Assembly (NCBI RefSeq): GCF_024655635.1
Contig: NZ_JANLGI010000005.1
Coordinates: 181,392 to 245,391, forward strand
DNA length: 64,000 bases
From: Allobosea sp. 47.2.35
Lineage (GTDB): Bacteria; Pseudomonadota; Alphaproteobacteria; Rhizobiales; Beijerinckiaceae
Direction of reading: 5' to 3'
Part shown: positions 45,865 through 55,697 of the stretch, piece by piece
How the letters are laid out: every line of letters starts with the position of its first letter
Numbering within the stretch: position 1 is the first letter of the stretch
The notes under the pieces: generated by a model
Told to the model about the DNA's origin: nothing
What the model saw: only the letters and a program-made list of their open reading frames with translations
The model's database searches: none
Program-made: the position numbers and the translations under genes

Positions 45865-46905
45865 TCAGCCCGGATCTTGCGCGGCCCTGACGGTGCTGCG
45901 CTCGACCAGCTCTACCGGTACGAAACAATGCAGCGGCGCGCCGCCGGCATCGTCGCGCTCGATGGCCTCGATAATGGCATCGGTCACGGCGTTCCGCTTG
46001 CGTCGGATCGTCGTCAGTCGATAGGCGTGCCAATCGGCCTGCGGAATGTCGTCGAAGCCGATCACGCTGAACTCTTCGGGAACGCGCTTTGAAAGCGCCC
46101 GCGCTGCATCGAGCATGCCGATGGCCAGCAGGTCGGTCACGCAGAACACGCCGTCGATGCCGCCATTCCCAAGCAGCTCGAACCCCGCGCGCTTGCCGGC
46201 ATCGTAGCTGGGCTCGTCCATGGCCCAGGGAATCGTCTTGATCCCGGCCTTCTGCATATGGGCGATGAACTCCGTCCGACGGCGGAACTGGCTCGACGTG
46301 TTGCGCGCGCTGACGACGGCCACCTGGGCGCAGCCCGCCGCGATCAATCGCTCCGCTGCGAGCCGCGCCCCCTGAGCGTCGTCGCTCGCGACATTGTCGA
46401 GATCGTCATGATGGCTGCGATCGACCAGTACCATCCGGACATTGTTGCTCATACACTCTTCGATGATCGCTTCAGGCGGCGTCCCCGACATGACCACGAC
46501 GGCGCGAACACGGAACTCCAGGATGAGTTCAAGGAGCTGCGAGATATCGCCGGGGATGGCGGAAGCGTTGAGCAACAGGCTCTGCAGGCCGCGCCGCAGC
46601 AGGGCGCCACTGAGCTGGTCCAACTGGTTGGCCATGTGAGGGCTGCCCATATTGGCAACCACGATGCCGACCATGTTGGAACTGCCGCCGCTCAGCGTCT
46701 GCGCCAGCCGGTTGACCCTGTATCCGAGCGCCTCCGCGGCGCGGATCACACGCTGGCGTGTCTCGTTCGAGACGCTGGCGCCCTGAGTAAAGCTGCGCGA
46801 GACAGCCGCACGCGACACCCCCGCCAGATCGGCCACCTCCTGAGCGGTGACAAAGGTCTGGGGCGATTCCCTGCGGCCACCGGCACCTGGCGGCTTCCTT
46901 TTCAT
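45865..46905 (-). CDS. LacI-family transcriptional regulator
   Basis: The 346-residue protein has the LacI helix-turn-helix (TAQEVADLAGVSRAAVSRSF, then the LGYRVNRLAQTL hinge) and a periplasmic-binding-protein-like effector domain (VGIVVANMGSPHMANQLD; SVIGFDDIPQADW). It starts at 46905, is co-directional with the importer permease 258 bases downstream, and probably binds the two TGTACGCGGTTGCA operators in that gap. Confidence 0.92.
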   Translation of the reverse strand: MKRKPPGAGGRRESPQTFVTAQEVADLAGVSRAAVSRSFTQGASVSNETRQRVIRAAEALGYRVNRLAQTLSGGSSNMVGIVVANMGSPHMANQLDQLSGALLRRGLQSLLLNASAIPGDISQLLELILEFRVRAVVVMSGTPPEAIIEECMSNNVRMVLVDRSHHDDLDNVASDDAQGARLAAERLIAAGCAQVAVVSARNTSSQFRRRTEFIAHMQKAGIKTIPWAMDEPSYDAGKRAGFELLGNGGIDGVFCVTDLLAIGMLDAARALSKRVPEEFSVIGFDDIPQADWHAYRLTTIRRKRNAVTDAIIEAIERDDAGGAPLHCFVPVELVERSTVRAAQDPG

Positions 46906-46997
46906 CGGGGCATCCACGGAGCGATCGTAAGTCACCCTTTGGGATCGCGAGCGCCGAATTGTCAATTGGCGACGGCCCGTCACCGCCTGTAGCTGGA

Positions 46998-47897
46998 CTA
47001 CCAGGCAAATCTCGGCAGGCAGTAGCGTGGCATGTCCGGATTGCGGGCGAACAGGGCCTCGCAGCTGCGCCGAAATGCCTGGCTGCCTTCGCTCCAGTTC
47101 AGTTCGTCGCGGTGGATGCCGTTGGCAATGAACAGGCTGTCGACCCCGGCGCGCGCCGCTCCGGCGACATCATGTTCGAGCGAATCCCCGATGGCCAGCA
47201 GACGGCCGGGAGGCAAGCCCAACCGCGCCAGGCAGGTCCGGTAGATGCGCGGCTCCGGCTTGCCGTGATAATGCACGGTCCCGCCCATCGCCTCGTAGGC
47301 GAGCGCGACCGCGCCCGGCGCCTCCAGCAGGCGCCCGCCCGGATGAACGCGGTGACGGTCCGGGTTGCCGCAGATCATCGGCAGCTCCCGCCTCAATGCC
47401 CGTTCGAGCACCGGCCGCCAGCTTGCAACCGACTGCCGCTCCGCATCCATGCTCAGCGTGAACAGGAAATCCGCCTCCTCGGGGGTTTCGACCAGCGTGA
47501 GACCGATCCCGCCAGCGAGATGCTGTTCGCCCGGCCGCGTCAGCGGCAAGCAGCGCAGGCCGAGATCACGATAGGCAGGCTCGTCGCGCTTCAGCAGCGC
47601 TTCGCGCGCATCGTCGCCGGCCGAGACCACGACATCATAGAGATCGCGGCGGAAGCCCATGCTGGCGAGGATCGCATCGTTCTCGCTGCCATCGCGCCCC
47701 GAATTCGAGAGGATGACGACCGGCTTGCCAGCGGCGCGCAGCGCTTCGAGACAGGCCACCGCGCCCTCATGGGCGATGGCGCCGTCGTGAAGCACGCCCC
47801 ATTGATCGAGCAGGAAGCCGTCATAGCGCCCGGCCAGCTCTGCCACGCCCGCCGGAAAGAGCGCCTGCCGTGGCTCAGACAATGCGGGAGCGGACAT
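46998..47897 (-). CDS. HAD-superfamily class IIA hydrolase (NagD-like)
   Basis: The 299-residue protein has the motif LLDQWGVLHDG with nucleophile Asp31, the VILSNSGRD motif II, a lysine in HGKPEPRIYR and motif IV LAIGDSLEHDV. The second aspartate of the usual DxD is replaced by Trp33, as in a recognised class IIA subgroup. It overlaps the 3' end of the phosphonate-type permease gene by 23 bases, so it is translated with the importer and may dephosphorylate its cargo. Confidence 0.88.
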   Translation of the reverse strand: MSAPALSEPRQALFPAGVAELAGRYDGFLLDQWGVLHDGAIAHEGAVACLEALRAAGKPVVILSNSGRDGSENDAILASMGFRRDLYDVVVSAGDDAREALLKRDEPAYRDLGLRCLPLTRPGEQHLAGGIGLTLVETPEEADFLFTLSMDAERQSVASWRPVLERALRRELPMICGNPDRHRVHPGGRLLEAPGAVALAYEAMGGTVHYHGKPEPRIYRTCLARLGLPPGRLLAIGDSLEHDVAGAARAGVDSLFIANGIHRDELNWSEGSQAFRRSCEALFARNPDMPRYCLPRFAW

Positions 47898-48705
47898 AGG
47901 CCGAAAGCGCCTCGCTGATGATGACGATGCCGAGGATGGCGATCAGGATCACGATCGCCTGCGACCAGGCGAACTGGTTGATCGAGGCGTAGAGCAGGAG
48001 CCCGATGCCGCCGGCACCAACGAAGCCGAGCACGCTCGACTCCCGCACATTGATGTCCCAGCGATAGATCGAGGTGCCGATCAGCACGGGCAGAATCTGC
48101 GGGAGGATGGCGACGCCATAGACCTGCAAGGTACTGGCTCCCGTCGATTCCACCGCCTCGATCTGGCCGGCATCGACCTCCTCGATCGCCTCGGCGACGA
48201 GCTTGGCGATGAAGCCGACCGAGCGTGCCGCGACCGCGCAGATGCCGGCGACCGGACCCGGCCCGAAGATCGCGACGAAGACGAGGCCCCAGATCACCGT
48301 GTTGATCGAGCGCGACAAGACCAGCATGGCCCGGCCGATCAGCCAGGTCGCCTGGTTATAGGTGGTGTTGCGGGCGGCCAGGAACGCGACCGGCAGCGCG
48401 AAGATGATGGCGATCATCGTACCGAGCGTCGCGATATGCAGCGTCTCGATCAGCGGCTGGACGATGCGCGGCAGATAGGACCAGCGCGGCGGCCACATCC
48501 GCGAGATCAGATCGGCCGCCTGCTCATGCGCATCGGCGAAGAAGGCCCATTCGATATCGAGCGCCGAGACCGACCAGGCGGCGGCGATCGCGATGCCGCC
48601 AAGCCAGAGCCACTGCACGATGCGCTCGCGCAGCGAATAGCGTTCCCATTGGTCGGGATAGCGGCGCATCGGCGCACGGTCCTGCATTGGCTGATGCGCC
48701 GTCAT
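47875..48705 (-). CDS. phnE: Phosphonate-type ABC importer permease, second copy
   Basis: The 276-residue inner-membrane protein has a hydrophilic N-terminus of about 45 residues and PhnE-type segments: SINTVIWGLVFVAIFGPGP, the EAA region QIEAVESTGASTLQVYGVAI, and SSVLGFVGAGGIGLLL. The start overlaps the stop of the other permease gene as ATGA. The two permeases likely form a heterodimer. Confidence 0.9.
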   Translation of the reverse strand: MTAHQPMQDRAPMRRYPDQWERYSLRERIVQWLWLGGIAIAAAWSVSALDIEWAFFADAHEQAADLISRMWPPRWSYLPRIVQPLIETLHIATLGTMIAIIFALPVAFLAARNTTYNQATWLIGRAMLVLSRSINTVIWGLVFVAIFGPGPVAGICAVAARSVGFIAKLVAEAIEEVDAGQIEAVESTGASTLQVYGVAILPQILPVLIGTSIYRWDINVRESSVLGFVGAGGIGLLLYASINQFAWSQAIVILIAILGIVIISEALSAYVRSRIV

Positions 48706-49508
48706 CTCAGCCTCCGCCGGGCCCAGTCGCTGAACCACTCGCCGAAGGCGACCATCGCGGCGATCGTCAGCAGGATCGCGCTGGCGAAGTCGAAATCATA
48801 GCGCGAGAACGAGGCCGAAAGCGTCTGGCCGATGCCGCCGGCCCCAACGATGCCGATCACGGTCGAGTGCCGGAGATTGGAATCGAGCCGGTAGATCAGC
48901 ACGCCCAGCGTCTTGACCAGGACCTGCGGCACGACCGCGTAGAAGAAGGTCTGGCCGAAGCTCGCGCCGGTGGCGCGGATGGCCTCGACCGGGCCGGGCT
49001 TCATGTTCTCGATATCCTCGGCCAGCATCTTGCCGAGGAAGATCGCCGAGGAGAAGGCGAGCGTCAGCAAGCCGGCGACCGGGCCGAAGCCGAACAGCTT
49101 CACGAAGAAGATCGCGATGATGACCTCGTGGAAGGTCCGGCCGGTGACGATGAAAGCGCGCGCCAGCAAATAGAGCGGACGCGGCGAGAGATTGGCGGCC
49201 GCGGCGATGCCGATCGGGATAGACAGCACCGCGCCGATGATCGTCGCGGCGATGGCGATCTGCACGCTCTCGACCATGCCGGTGAGCAGGAGCTCCCAGC
49301 GGCCGAAATCCGGCGGCATCATCCGCGAGAGGATGGTCCAGGCGCGCGGCAGGCCGGCGAGGATGCGGGCCGTATCGACATTGAGCGTCGAGAGCGACCA
49401 GACCAGATAGGCGCAGACCAGGGCCCAGAAGGCGAGCCGCCGACCGGGACCGCCGAAGATGCTCGGCGCGCGCCAGTGGTTGGGATAGGAGGCCGTCGCC
49501 GACGTCAT
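48702..49508 (-). CDS. phnE: Phosphonate-type ABC importer permease, first copy
   Basis: The 268-residue inner-membrane protein has the PhnE pattern: [21 protein letters not shown], the EAA region [20 protein letters not shown], and [16 protein letters not shown]. It overlaps phnC by 4 bases and the second permease by 4 bases. Confidence 0.92.
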   Translation of the reverse strand: MTSATASYPNHWRAPSIFGGPGRRLAFWALVCAYLVWSLSTLNVDTARILAGLPRAWTILSRMMPPDFGRWELLLTGMVESVQIAIAATIIGAVLSIPIGIAAAANLSPRPLYLLARAFIVTGRTFHEVIIAIFFVKLFGFGPVAGLLTLAFSSAIFLGKMLAEDIENMKPGPVEAIRATGASFGQTFFYAVVPQVLVKTLGVLIYRLDSNLRHSTVIGIVGAGGIGQTLSASFSRYDFDFASAILLTIAAMVAFGEWFSDWARRRLR

Positions 49509-50359
49509 GACAGCGCGCCGACGGGAGCCGTCACTGCTACGGGAGTGGGCGCCTCGTCATCCTCGTCCTGCGGGGTCGACCAATCCTCCTCGCCATAGAT
49601 CCGCGTCAGCGCCGCATCGGTCAAGGCCGAAGCCTCGGCGTCGAAGACGATCAGCCCGTCCTTCATGCCGATGATGCGGTCGGCATGGGCGCGGGCGAGC
49701 GCGACGTCGTGGATATTGATGATGGCCGGGGTCTGGCGTTCGGCCACGAGCTCGCGCACGAGCCGCATGATCTGGCGCGAGGTCTTGGGATCGAGGCTCG
49801 CCGTCGGCTCGTCGAGCAGCAGCAGGTCCGGCCGTTGCATCAGGGCGCGCGCGATGCCGACGCGCTGGCGTTGGCCGCCCGAGAGCGCGTCCGCCCGCTG
49901 GTTGTGATAGCCGTCGAGCCCGACACGGTCGAGCAGCGCGAAGGCGGCCTGGATATCCTCGGGCGGGAAGCGATAACGCAGCGAGGCGAAGAGCCCGGTA
50001 TAGCCGAGCCGCCCCGAGAGCACGTTCTGCATCACGCTCAGCCGCTCGACCAGGTTGTACTCCTGGAAGATCATGCCGATCCGGCGCCTGGCCGCGCGGA
50101 GGCCCTTGCGGTCGAGCGCGACGATATCCTCGCCGTTGAGCCTGACGCTGCCGGCTGTCGGCTCGACCAGCCGGTTGATGCAGCGGATGAAGGTGCTCTT
50201 GCCGGCGCCGGACGAGCCGATCACCGCGACCAGCTGCGGCCGATCGATGACGACATCGACGCCGCCCAAAGCCTTCTTGCCGGTCGGATAGACCTTGGCC
50301 AGCCCCGCGACGGCCAGCAGCGGAGCGCCGCCGGCCGAAGTCCCCGAAACAGCCGACAT
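49505..50359 (-). CDS. phnC: Phosphonate-type ABC importer ATP-binding protein
   Basis: The 284-residue ATPase has Walker [11 protein letters not shown]-loop [10 protein letters not shown], signature [15 protein letters not shown] and Walker [13 protein letters not shown], with the PhnC-typical [12 protein letters not shown] and [14 protein letters not shown] segments. An acidic tail ([14 protein letters not shown]) follows. The ATG at 50359 overlaps the phnD stop by one base. Confidence 0.93.
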   Translation of the reverse strand: MSAVSGTSAGGAPLLAVAGLAKVYPTGKKALGGVDVVIDRPQLVAVIGSSGAGKSTFIRCINRLVEPTAGSVRLNGEDIVALDRKGLRAARRRIGMIFQEYNLVERLSVMQNVLSGRLGYTGLFASLRYRFPPEDIQAAFALLDRVGLDGYHNQRADALSGGQRQRVGIARALMQRPDLLLLDEPTASLDPKTSRQIMRLVRELVAERQTPAIINIHDVALARAHADRIIGMKDGLIVFDAEASALTDAALTRIYGEEDWSTPQDEDDEAPTPVAVTAPVGALS

Positions 50360-51348
50360 CAATCGCCCTTCAGCTTGGCCAGGCCGTCCTGGGTATAGGT
50401 GATGCCGCTGTCGCGCTGGATGACGATGATGTCCGACCAGGCCGCTTTGTAAGTCAGCTCCTTGAAGCCCTTGGTGTCCTTGAACTCCTTGGCGAGCCCG
50501 GACTTGAGGAAGTCGAAGGAGAGGAAAGCCTGCTTGATCTTGGCCTGGAGCTCAGGGTTCAAGTCATGGGCGAGGCCGAAGGCCGTGCGCGGGAACGGGC
50601 TCGATTCATAGACGATGCGGATGTCGTCGCGCTTGAACATGCCGCGATCGGCCATGCGCTCGACCACGCTGGAGGCGACGGGCGCCGCGTCATAGTCCTT
50701 GTTGACCACGCCCATGATCGAATTGTCGTGCTTGCCGGAATAGAGAACCTCGTAGTCCTTGCCGGGCACGATGCCCTTTTCCTTGAACAGGATGCGCGGC
50801 GCGGTGTCGCCGGAGTTCGAGGAGGGCGCGACATGGGCGACGCGCTTGCCCTTGAGATCGGCGATCGACTGGATCGGGCTGCCCTTGGGCACGATCAGTT
50901 GCAGCGTGTAGCCGATCGAATTGTCGTGCTTCTCCATTGCCACGATCGGCCGGAAGCCGGCGAGGTTGACAGCGAAGGGCGTCGGCCCGCTGGCGACGCC
51001 GGCGATATGGAGGCGGCCCGAACGCAACGCCTCGACCTGCGCCGCATAGGATTCGGCGCCGAACCATTTGATCTTCTTGCCGGTGACCTTGGTGAGATGC
51101 GCCAGGAAATCGGCGAAGACATTCTCGTAGACCGACGGATCCTCGACCGGCGTATAGGAGAAGATCAGCGTGTCCGGATCCTTCTGCCGCGCCTTGTCGC
51201 TCGGGATGTCGGCAAGCAGGTCGCCATCGGCGTCGCAATAGCGGGCGTCGAGCGTCCCGCGACTCGGGCAATTCTGTGCCTGCGCCGGGCTGGCTAGGCC
51301 GAATCCGAGCGCAATCAGGCATAGGGACGCGATCTTGGCGCGCAGCAT
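50359..51348 (-). CDS. phnD: Phosphonate-type ABC importer solute-binding protein
   Basis: The 329-residue periplasmic protein has a signal peptide ending near AQAQ, two cysteines close together in the mature start (Cys27 and Cys38) that could form a disulfide, and PhnD features such as [16 protein letters not shown] and [15 protein letters not shown]. Ligands of this family are phosphonates, phosphite or other phosphate derivatives. It heads the importer operon; a palindromic operator lies about 55 bases upstream. Confidence 0.92.
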   Translation of the reverse strand: MLRAKIASLCLIALGFGLASPAQAQNCPSRGTLDARYCDADGDLLADIPSDKARQKDPDTLIFSYTPVEDPSVYENVFADFLAHLTKVTGKKIKWFGAESYAAQVEALRSGRLHIAGVASGPTPFAVNLAGFRPIVAMEKHDNSIGYTLQLIVPKGSPIQSIADLKGKRVAHVAPSSNSGDTAPRILFKEKGIVPGKDYEVLYSGKHDNSIMGVVNKDYDAAPVASSVVERMADRGMFKRDDIRIVYESSPFPRTAFGLAHDLNPELQAKIKQAFLSFDFLKSGLAKEFKDTKGFKELTYKAAWSDIIVIQRDSGITYTQDGLAKLKGD

Positions 51349-51404
51349 GGTAACCTCCCTGGAAGCGGCGCTCTTGATCGGCGCTCGTGTAAGATTTCTT
51401 CCAT

Positions 51405-51424
51405 CCTGATCAAAAGTGATCAGG
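51405..51424. promoter_or_regulatory. Palindromic operator before phnD
   Basis: CCTGATCA-AAAG-TGATCAGG is a perfect 8-base inverted repeat in the 113-base gap between the DeoR gene and phnD. It is the likely target of the DeoR-family regulator encoded next to it. Confidence 0.6.
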
Positions 51425-51461
51425 GTGACAAGAGTGGCCGGCTAATAAGATGGGAGTTTGC

Positions 51462-52232
51462 CTACGCGACCCGCCAGCGGCAGCCGCAATCGAGCCAGGC
51501 CTTGCGCAGCCGCTCGGTCGGTTCGGCATCGACGACGACGAGAGCGACCTTGCCGGGATCGGTAATTCGTGCGGTGCCGACCTGGTTGAACTTGCTGTGG
51601 TCGGCCAGAACGACGGTCTGGCGGGAGCGCGCCATCGCCGCCTGACGAACCGCGATCTTCTCGAGATCGAAATCCATCGGCGCACCATCATCGTCGAAGC
51701 CGCCGATGCCGAGGATGGTATAATCGAAGCGGAAGCCGGCGATGGTCGCGATCGCCTGCTGGCCGACGAGGGAGCCGTTGGCACCGCGCGTCACGCCGCC
51801 CGTGACCACGACATCGAAGACGCCGCCCTGGCAGAAGATCTGCGCGACCGAGACGCTGGCCGTGACGACTCGCAGGCCGGGCTTGCCCAGCAAGGCACGG
51901 GCTGCCGCCTCCACGGTGGTGCCGACGTCGAGGAACACCGAGGCACCGGCCGGGATGATACCGGCCAGCGCCTCCCCGATGCGCTGCTTGCCTTGCGGGG
52001 AGACGGTGAGCTTCTGGGCATAGGCCGAGCGGATGCCGCCGGAGGCCAGGCCGGCGCCGCCATGGAAGCGCTGCAGGTAATTCTGCTCCTGCAGCCGGAT
52101 GATCTCACGCCGAACGGTCTGGGCCGACACGTCGAAGCGGGCGGCAAGCGTCTCGATCGTCGTGAATCCGACCTCCTGCACCACGGCGAGGATCTGCTTC
52201 TGGCGGGTCGTGAGGTTCCCGGGTGCCGGCAT
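51462..52232 (-). CDS. DeoR/GlpR-family transcriptional regulator
   Basis: The 256-residue protein has an N-terminal helix-turn-helix (TTIETLAARFDVSAQTVRRE) and the DeoR effector domain (FLDVGTTVEAAARAL; the TGGVTRGANGSLVG segment; YTILGIGGFDDDG), which senses phosphorylated sugars in this family. It lies 113 bases upstream of phnD on the same strand and probably controls the phosphonate-type importer. Confidence 0.92.
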   Translation of the reverse strand: MPAPGNLTTRQKQILAVVQEVGFTTIETLAARFDVSAQTVRREIIRLQEQNYLQRFHGGAGLASGGIRSAYAQKLTVSPQGKQRIGEALAGIIPAGASVFLDVGTTVEAAARALLGKPGLRVVTASVSVAQIFCQGGVFDVVVTGGVTRGANGSLVGQQAIATIAGFRFDYTILGIGGFDDDGAPMDFDLEKIAVRQAAMARSRQTVVLADHSKFNQVGTARITDPGKVALVVVDAEPTERLRKAWLDCGCRWRVA

Positions 52233-52381
52233 ATGAAATCCACCCGCAATGCGATAGGAGCGCGTTTCCTGCCGCTCAATAGAACAGCGAAAGGCACATG
52301 GCCCAAGCCACCATGCGCTCGTTCGCGGACATCCCTCGCTCGAGCGCGCCGGTAGCTGCGTCGGGATCGATGCGTCAGCCC

Positions 52382-53542
52382 TCAGGCGGCGGCGCGGGTT
52401 TCGACGAGCCGGGCCAGCAGGCTCGCGCCGACAGGCAGGATGCCGTCATCGAGGACATAGGCCGGGTTGTGCACCGGCACCGTGCCGGCATGGCCGACCC
52501 AGGCATAGGCGCCGGGCACGGCGCGCAGCATGTCGGCGAAATCCTCGCTGCCCATCAATGGCTTGACCTCGGTCAGCACGCCCTCGGTCCCGACGATCTC
52601 GGCGGCGACCTCGACGACGGCCTGCGTCTGCGTCTCGTGGTTGACCAGCACGTCGAAGATGTTGCGGATGTCGACATCGATGGTGACGCCGAAGCTCGCC
52701 GCCGTGCCGGCCGCGATCTCACGCATGCGCTCGCGCACCAGCGCGCCGATCGCGGGCGAGAAGGTGCGGATCGTGCCGGCGAGCACCGCCTCCTCCGGGA
52801 TCACGTTATAGGCCGAGCCGGCATGGATCTGCGTGATCGAAAGCACCGCGGCCTCGCGCGGATCGGCGTTGCGGCTGACGATGGTCTGCAGCGCATTGGC
52901 GAGGCTCATCGCCACCACGATGGGGTCACGCCCCATATGCGGCATGGCGCCGTGGCTGCCGCGGCCGGTGATCTTGATGTCGAAGAAATCGGCGCCTGCC
53001 ATGGCAGGGCCGGGAAAGATCGAGATCTGGCCGGGGTCGAGGTCGGGCGAATTGTGCAGGCCGTAGATCTCGTCGCAAGGGAAGCGCTCGAACAGCTTCT
53101 CGGCGATCATGCTGCGCGCGCCCCCGAGCCCCTCCTCGGCCGGCTGGAAAACGAACACGGCCGTGCCCTTGAAGCCGCGGTTCTCGGCGAGATAGCGGGC
53201 GGCGCCGAGCAGCATGGTGGTGTGCCCGTCATGGCCGCAGGCGTGCATCTTGCCGGCGACGGTGGAGCGCCATGGCAGGTTGGTGATCTCCTGGATCGGC
53301 AGCGCGTCCATGTCGGCGCGCAAGCCGATGCGGCGGCCCGGCCCGCCGGTGCCGTGGAGGATGCCGATCACGCCTGTCTTGCCGATCCCGCGATGGACCT
53401 CGATGCCCCAGGCGGCGAGCTTCTCGGCGACGATATTGGAGGTTCTCACCTCCTCGAAGCCGATCTCGGGATGGGCATGGAGATCGCGGCGGATGGCGAC
53501 GAGCTCGTCCGTGAAGGACAGGATTTGCGGCAGGGCGGGCAT
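52382..53542 (-). CDS. M20-family amidohydrolase (hippurate hydrolase/aminoacylase type)
   Basis: The 386-residue enzyme has the metal-binding motifs of the M20D group: RADMDALPI, HACGHDGHTTMLLGAA, QPAEEGLGGA and a C-terminal MGSEDFADML, with dimerisation-domain GRGSHGAMPHMGRDPI. It likely cleaves an N-acyl amino acid or a similar amide. The ATG at 53542 was chosen. It follows the M81-family gene by 23 bases. Confidence 0.92.
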   Translation of the reverse strand: MPALPQILSFTDELVAIRRDLHAHPEIGFEEVRTSNIVAEKLAAWGIEVHRGIGKTGVIGILHGTGGPGRRIGLRADMDALPIQEITNLPWRSTVAGKMHACGHDGHTTMLLGAARYLAENRGFKGTAVFVFQPAEEGLGGARSMIAEKLFERFPCDEIYGLHNSPDLDPGQISIFPGPAMAGADFFDIKITGRGSHGAMPHMGRDPIVVAMSLANALQTIVSRNADPREAAVLSITQIHAGSAYNVIPEEAVLAGTIRTFSPAIGALVRERMREIAAGTAASFGVTIDVDIRNIFDVLVNHETQTQAVVEVAAEIVGTEGVLTEVKPLMGSEDFADMLRAVPGAYAWVGHAGTVPVHNPAYVLDDGILPVGASLLARLVETRAAA

Positions 53543-53565
53543 GGCGGCTCCAGGTGGCGAATGGT

Positions 53566-55065
53566 TCAGGCGAAGGGCTGGCCGAGGGGCGAGGTCCGCA
53601 GGCCGGGGCGCAACCTGCGCCACGGCAAGGCCGCGGGATCGACCGGCATCGGCCCCGGCGCGGCGCAGACGAGGATCGTCTCCGCGATCGGTTCGAAATC
53701 GGCGCGGAAATGCACCGAGCTCTTGTTGACGAGGATGGCCTGCTCGGTCGGCTCGATCCCGACCTGCCGGTACATCGCCTGATCGGCCATCTGCGCCTTG
53801 CGCGAGCCGACGACGATCCTGACATCGCCGATGCGCAGGCAGGCGCTCGGCCCCAGATTCATCCGCGAACCGCCATAGAACGGGCCCGGCGCGATGAAGC
53901 GGCCGTCCGACAGCTTCTCGACCAGGAATTCACCGATCAGCGGCCCGTCGCCGGGTATCCCGGACTTGGCGCCGAGCGACAGCGCAATGGTGGCGCCCTC
54001 CCCCGCAGCATGCGCCGCCGCAGCAGCAGCCGGATCGACGATGACGCCGATCGCGGCACGCGCGGCGCCGCCGCGCACCAGGGCATGCGCCATGCCCATC
54101 GTGTCGGAATCGCCGCCGGCGCCGGGATTGTCCTGCGTGTCGGAGATGACGACTGGCTTGGTCGCGATCTGCGCCAACCGCATCGCCTCCGCGACGCCAT
54201 CCTCGGGCGAGAAGACACGCCCCTTGAAGGCGGCCTCGCTCGCCATCACGCGAGCCAGGACCGCATCGGCCGCGCGGTCGGCATGGGCCTGCGTCGAGCC
54301 ATAGGCGAGCACGGTCGCGCCGCAATCGGGAAAATCCGCAGCGGGGAAGCCGGGCAGGAAGGAGAGCGTCGGCACGGCCGGGCCTTCCAGCCCGGCAAGC
54401 TCGGCATAGATGGTGCGGCAGGGCTCCATCGCCGTCGCCTGCCAGGCGATGGGAATGAGATAGGGCACCTGGCGGAAGGCCTTGGCCGGGCGGGCCTCCG
54501 TCCCGATCAATCGGGCCAGCACCTCGGCCGAGCGGCTGCCGGTCAGGGCCATATCGACATGCGGATAGGTGCGGTAGGCCACGAGCGCATCGGCCATCGC
54601 CATCATCAGCGGCGTGACATTGCCGTGCAGGTCGAGGCTGACGACGAGCGGGACGTCCGGTCCGATCGCGGCGCGCACCCGCCGCAGCAATTCGCCTTCG
54701 CCATCGTCATGGTTCTCAGTGACCATGGCACCGTGCAGGTCGAGATAGACGCCGTCGAGTGGCAGTGCCGCGGCGATGCGCTCAACCAGTTCGCCCGCGA
54801 TGGCTTCGAAGGCCTCGGCCGTGACATGGGCGGAGGGGCTCGCCGCGCACCAGAGCGTCGGCACGATCTCCCAATCCTGCCCGCTGGCGCCGTCGACGAA
54901 GCCGGCGGCACCAACGTTGACGTTCTTCACGGCCGCGAAGATCGCCTCGCCCCGGGCCAGGGGCGGCCAGCCACCGCCTTGCAGGAAGGCCTCCATTCCG
55001 GCCATGCTGGGCGCGAAGGTGTTGGTTTCGTGCAGAAATCCGCCGAATGCGACGCGACGCGACAT
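53566..55065 (-). CDS. M81-family metallohydrolase (MlrC-like)
   Basis: The 499-residue protein belongs to the MlrC family named from microcystin degradation: GGFLHETNTFAPS at the N-terminus, YLDLHGAMVTE, SLDLHGNVTPLM and YRTYPHVDM supply histidine/aspartate metal ligands, and a C-terminal domain has SDTQDNPGAGGDSDT. Substrates in other bacteria are mostly unknown small peptides or amides. It is paired with the M20 amidohydrolase. Confidence 0.9.
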   Translation of the reverse strand: MSRRVAFGGFLHETNTFAPSMAGMEAFLQGGGWPPLARGEAIFAAVKNVNVGAAGFVDGASGQDWEIVPTLWCAASPSAHVTAEAFEAIAGELVERIAAALPLDGVYLDLHGAMVTENHDDGEGELLRRVRAAIGPDVPLVVSLDLHGNVTPLMMAMADALVAYRTYPHVDMALTGSRSAEVLARLIGTEARPAKAFRQVPYLIPIAWQATAMEPCRTIYAELAGLEGPAVPTLSFLPGFPAADFPDCGATVLAYGSTQAHADRAADAVLARVMASEAAFKGRVFSPEDGVAEAMRLAQIATKPVVISDTQDNPGAGGDSDTMGMAHALVRGGAARAAIGVIVDPAAAAAAHAAGEGATIALSLGAKSGIPGDGPLIGEFLVEKLSDGRFIAPGPFYGGSRMNLGPSACLRIGDVRIVVGSRKAQMADQAMYRQVGIEPTEQAILVNKSSVHFRADFEPIAETILVCAAPGPMPVDPAALPWRRLRPGLRTSPLGQPFA

Positions 55066-55400
55066 CCGTCCTCCCCAAGGTTGGCGCCGAGGTAATCACA
55101 GGCGACGGCCCTCTCCAACACGCAAAAGCGCCGGCCCGGCCATCGAAAATGGCGAGGCCGCGTCATCCCGATCGACGCAGGTTGCCATGCCGGCAGTGGC
55201 GATGAGCGGATCACGGAGGTGCTCAGCCGGATACCGAGTTGCGCGCCCATGCAGCCGTCGTCATCACGCGCGGATTTTCTCCTGGCCGGGCCGGGCTCGA
55301 TGATTTCGAATTGGCCCGCGGGACATACGCGCTGCCCACGCGGAAAACTCCAATCCAAAGCGATTCAGTTTCAAGGCCTCAGATCGCACGGAGACGCACG
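55066..55400. other. Intergenic stretch ahead of the IS remnant
   Basis: I see no convincing gene or structured element here. Open frames present are short, lack codon character and overlap no recognised family. The right end should include the left end of the broken insertion sequence, but no terminal inverted repeat could be fixed. Confidence 0.5.
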
Positions 55401-55697
55401 ATGCGCCCCTCACGGTTCACAGAAGGGCAGGTCATCGGGATACTGAAGGAGCAGGAAGCTGGAGCAGCGATGGCGGGTGTCTGCCGCAAGCACGGCATCT
55501 CTTCGACGACCTTCTACAAGTGCAAGGCGAAGCATGGCGGGATGGACGTGTCGGACGCGCGGCGGCTGAAGGCCCTCATCAACGCCATCGCGCTTGTACG
55601 ACCCCGTTGTACGAGGGCCGCTTTCAACGAACTGAATTTGCGGATTTTTCGGCCAGGATCAACGCTTAGAGCAGCGTGGCGCTCCCTAGGGGACTAA
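55401..55697 (+). pseudogene. IS3-family transposase OrfA remnant, truncated
   Basis: The first about 63 codons match OrfA of IS3-type elements (MRPSRFTEGQVIGILKEQEA, then GVCRKHGISSTTFYKCKAKH and DARRLKAL), a helix-turn-helix transposase subunit. After ARRLKAL the frame continues into unrelated sequence and stops at 55697; the leucine-zipper region and the OrfB catalytic subunit are absent. It is therefore a broken copy. It lies at the border between chromosome-like operons and plasmid-like genes. Confidence 0.85.

Noticed and set aside
43672..46092. 806-codon frame antisense to the double permease and LacI gene
   Set aside because: It is a shadow of two well-supported genes and has no recognisable domain.
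46981..47006. Weak hairpin at the stop of the HAD hydrolase gene
   Set aside because: The stem has a bulge and lies partly in the coding sequence; too weak to call a terminator.
55239..55400. N-terminal extension of the OrfA remnant
   Set aside because: OrfA similarity starts at the ATG at 55401; upstream residues are unrelated.
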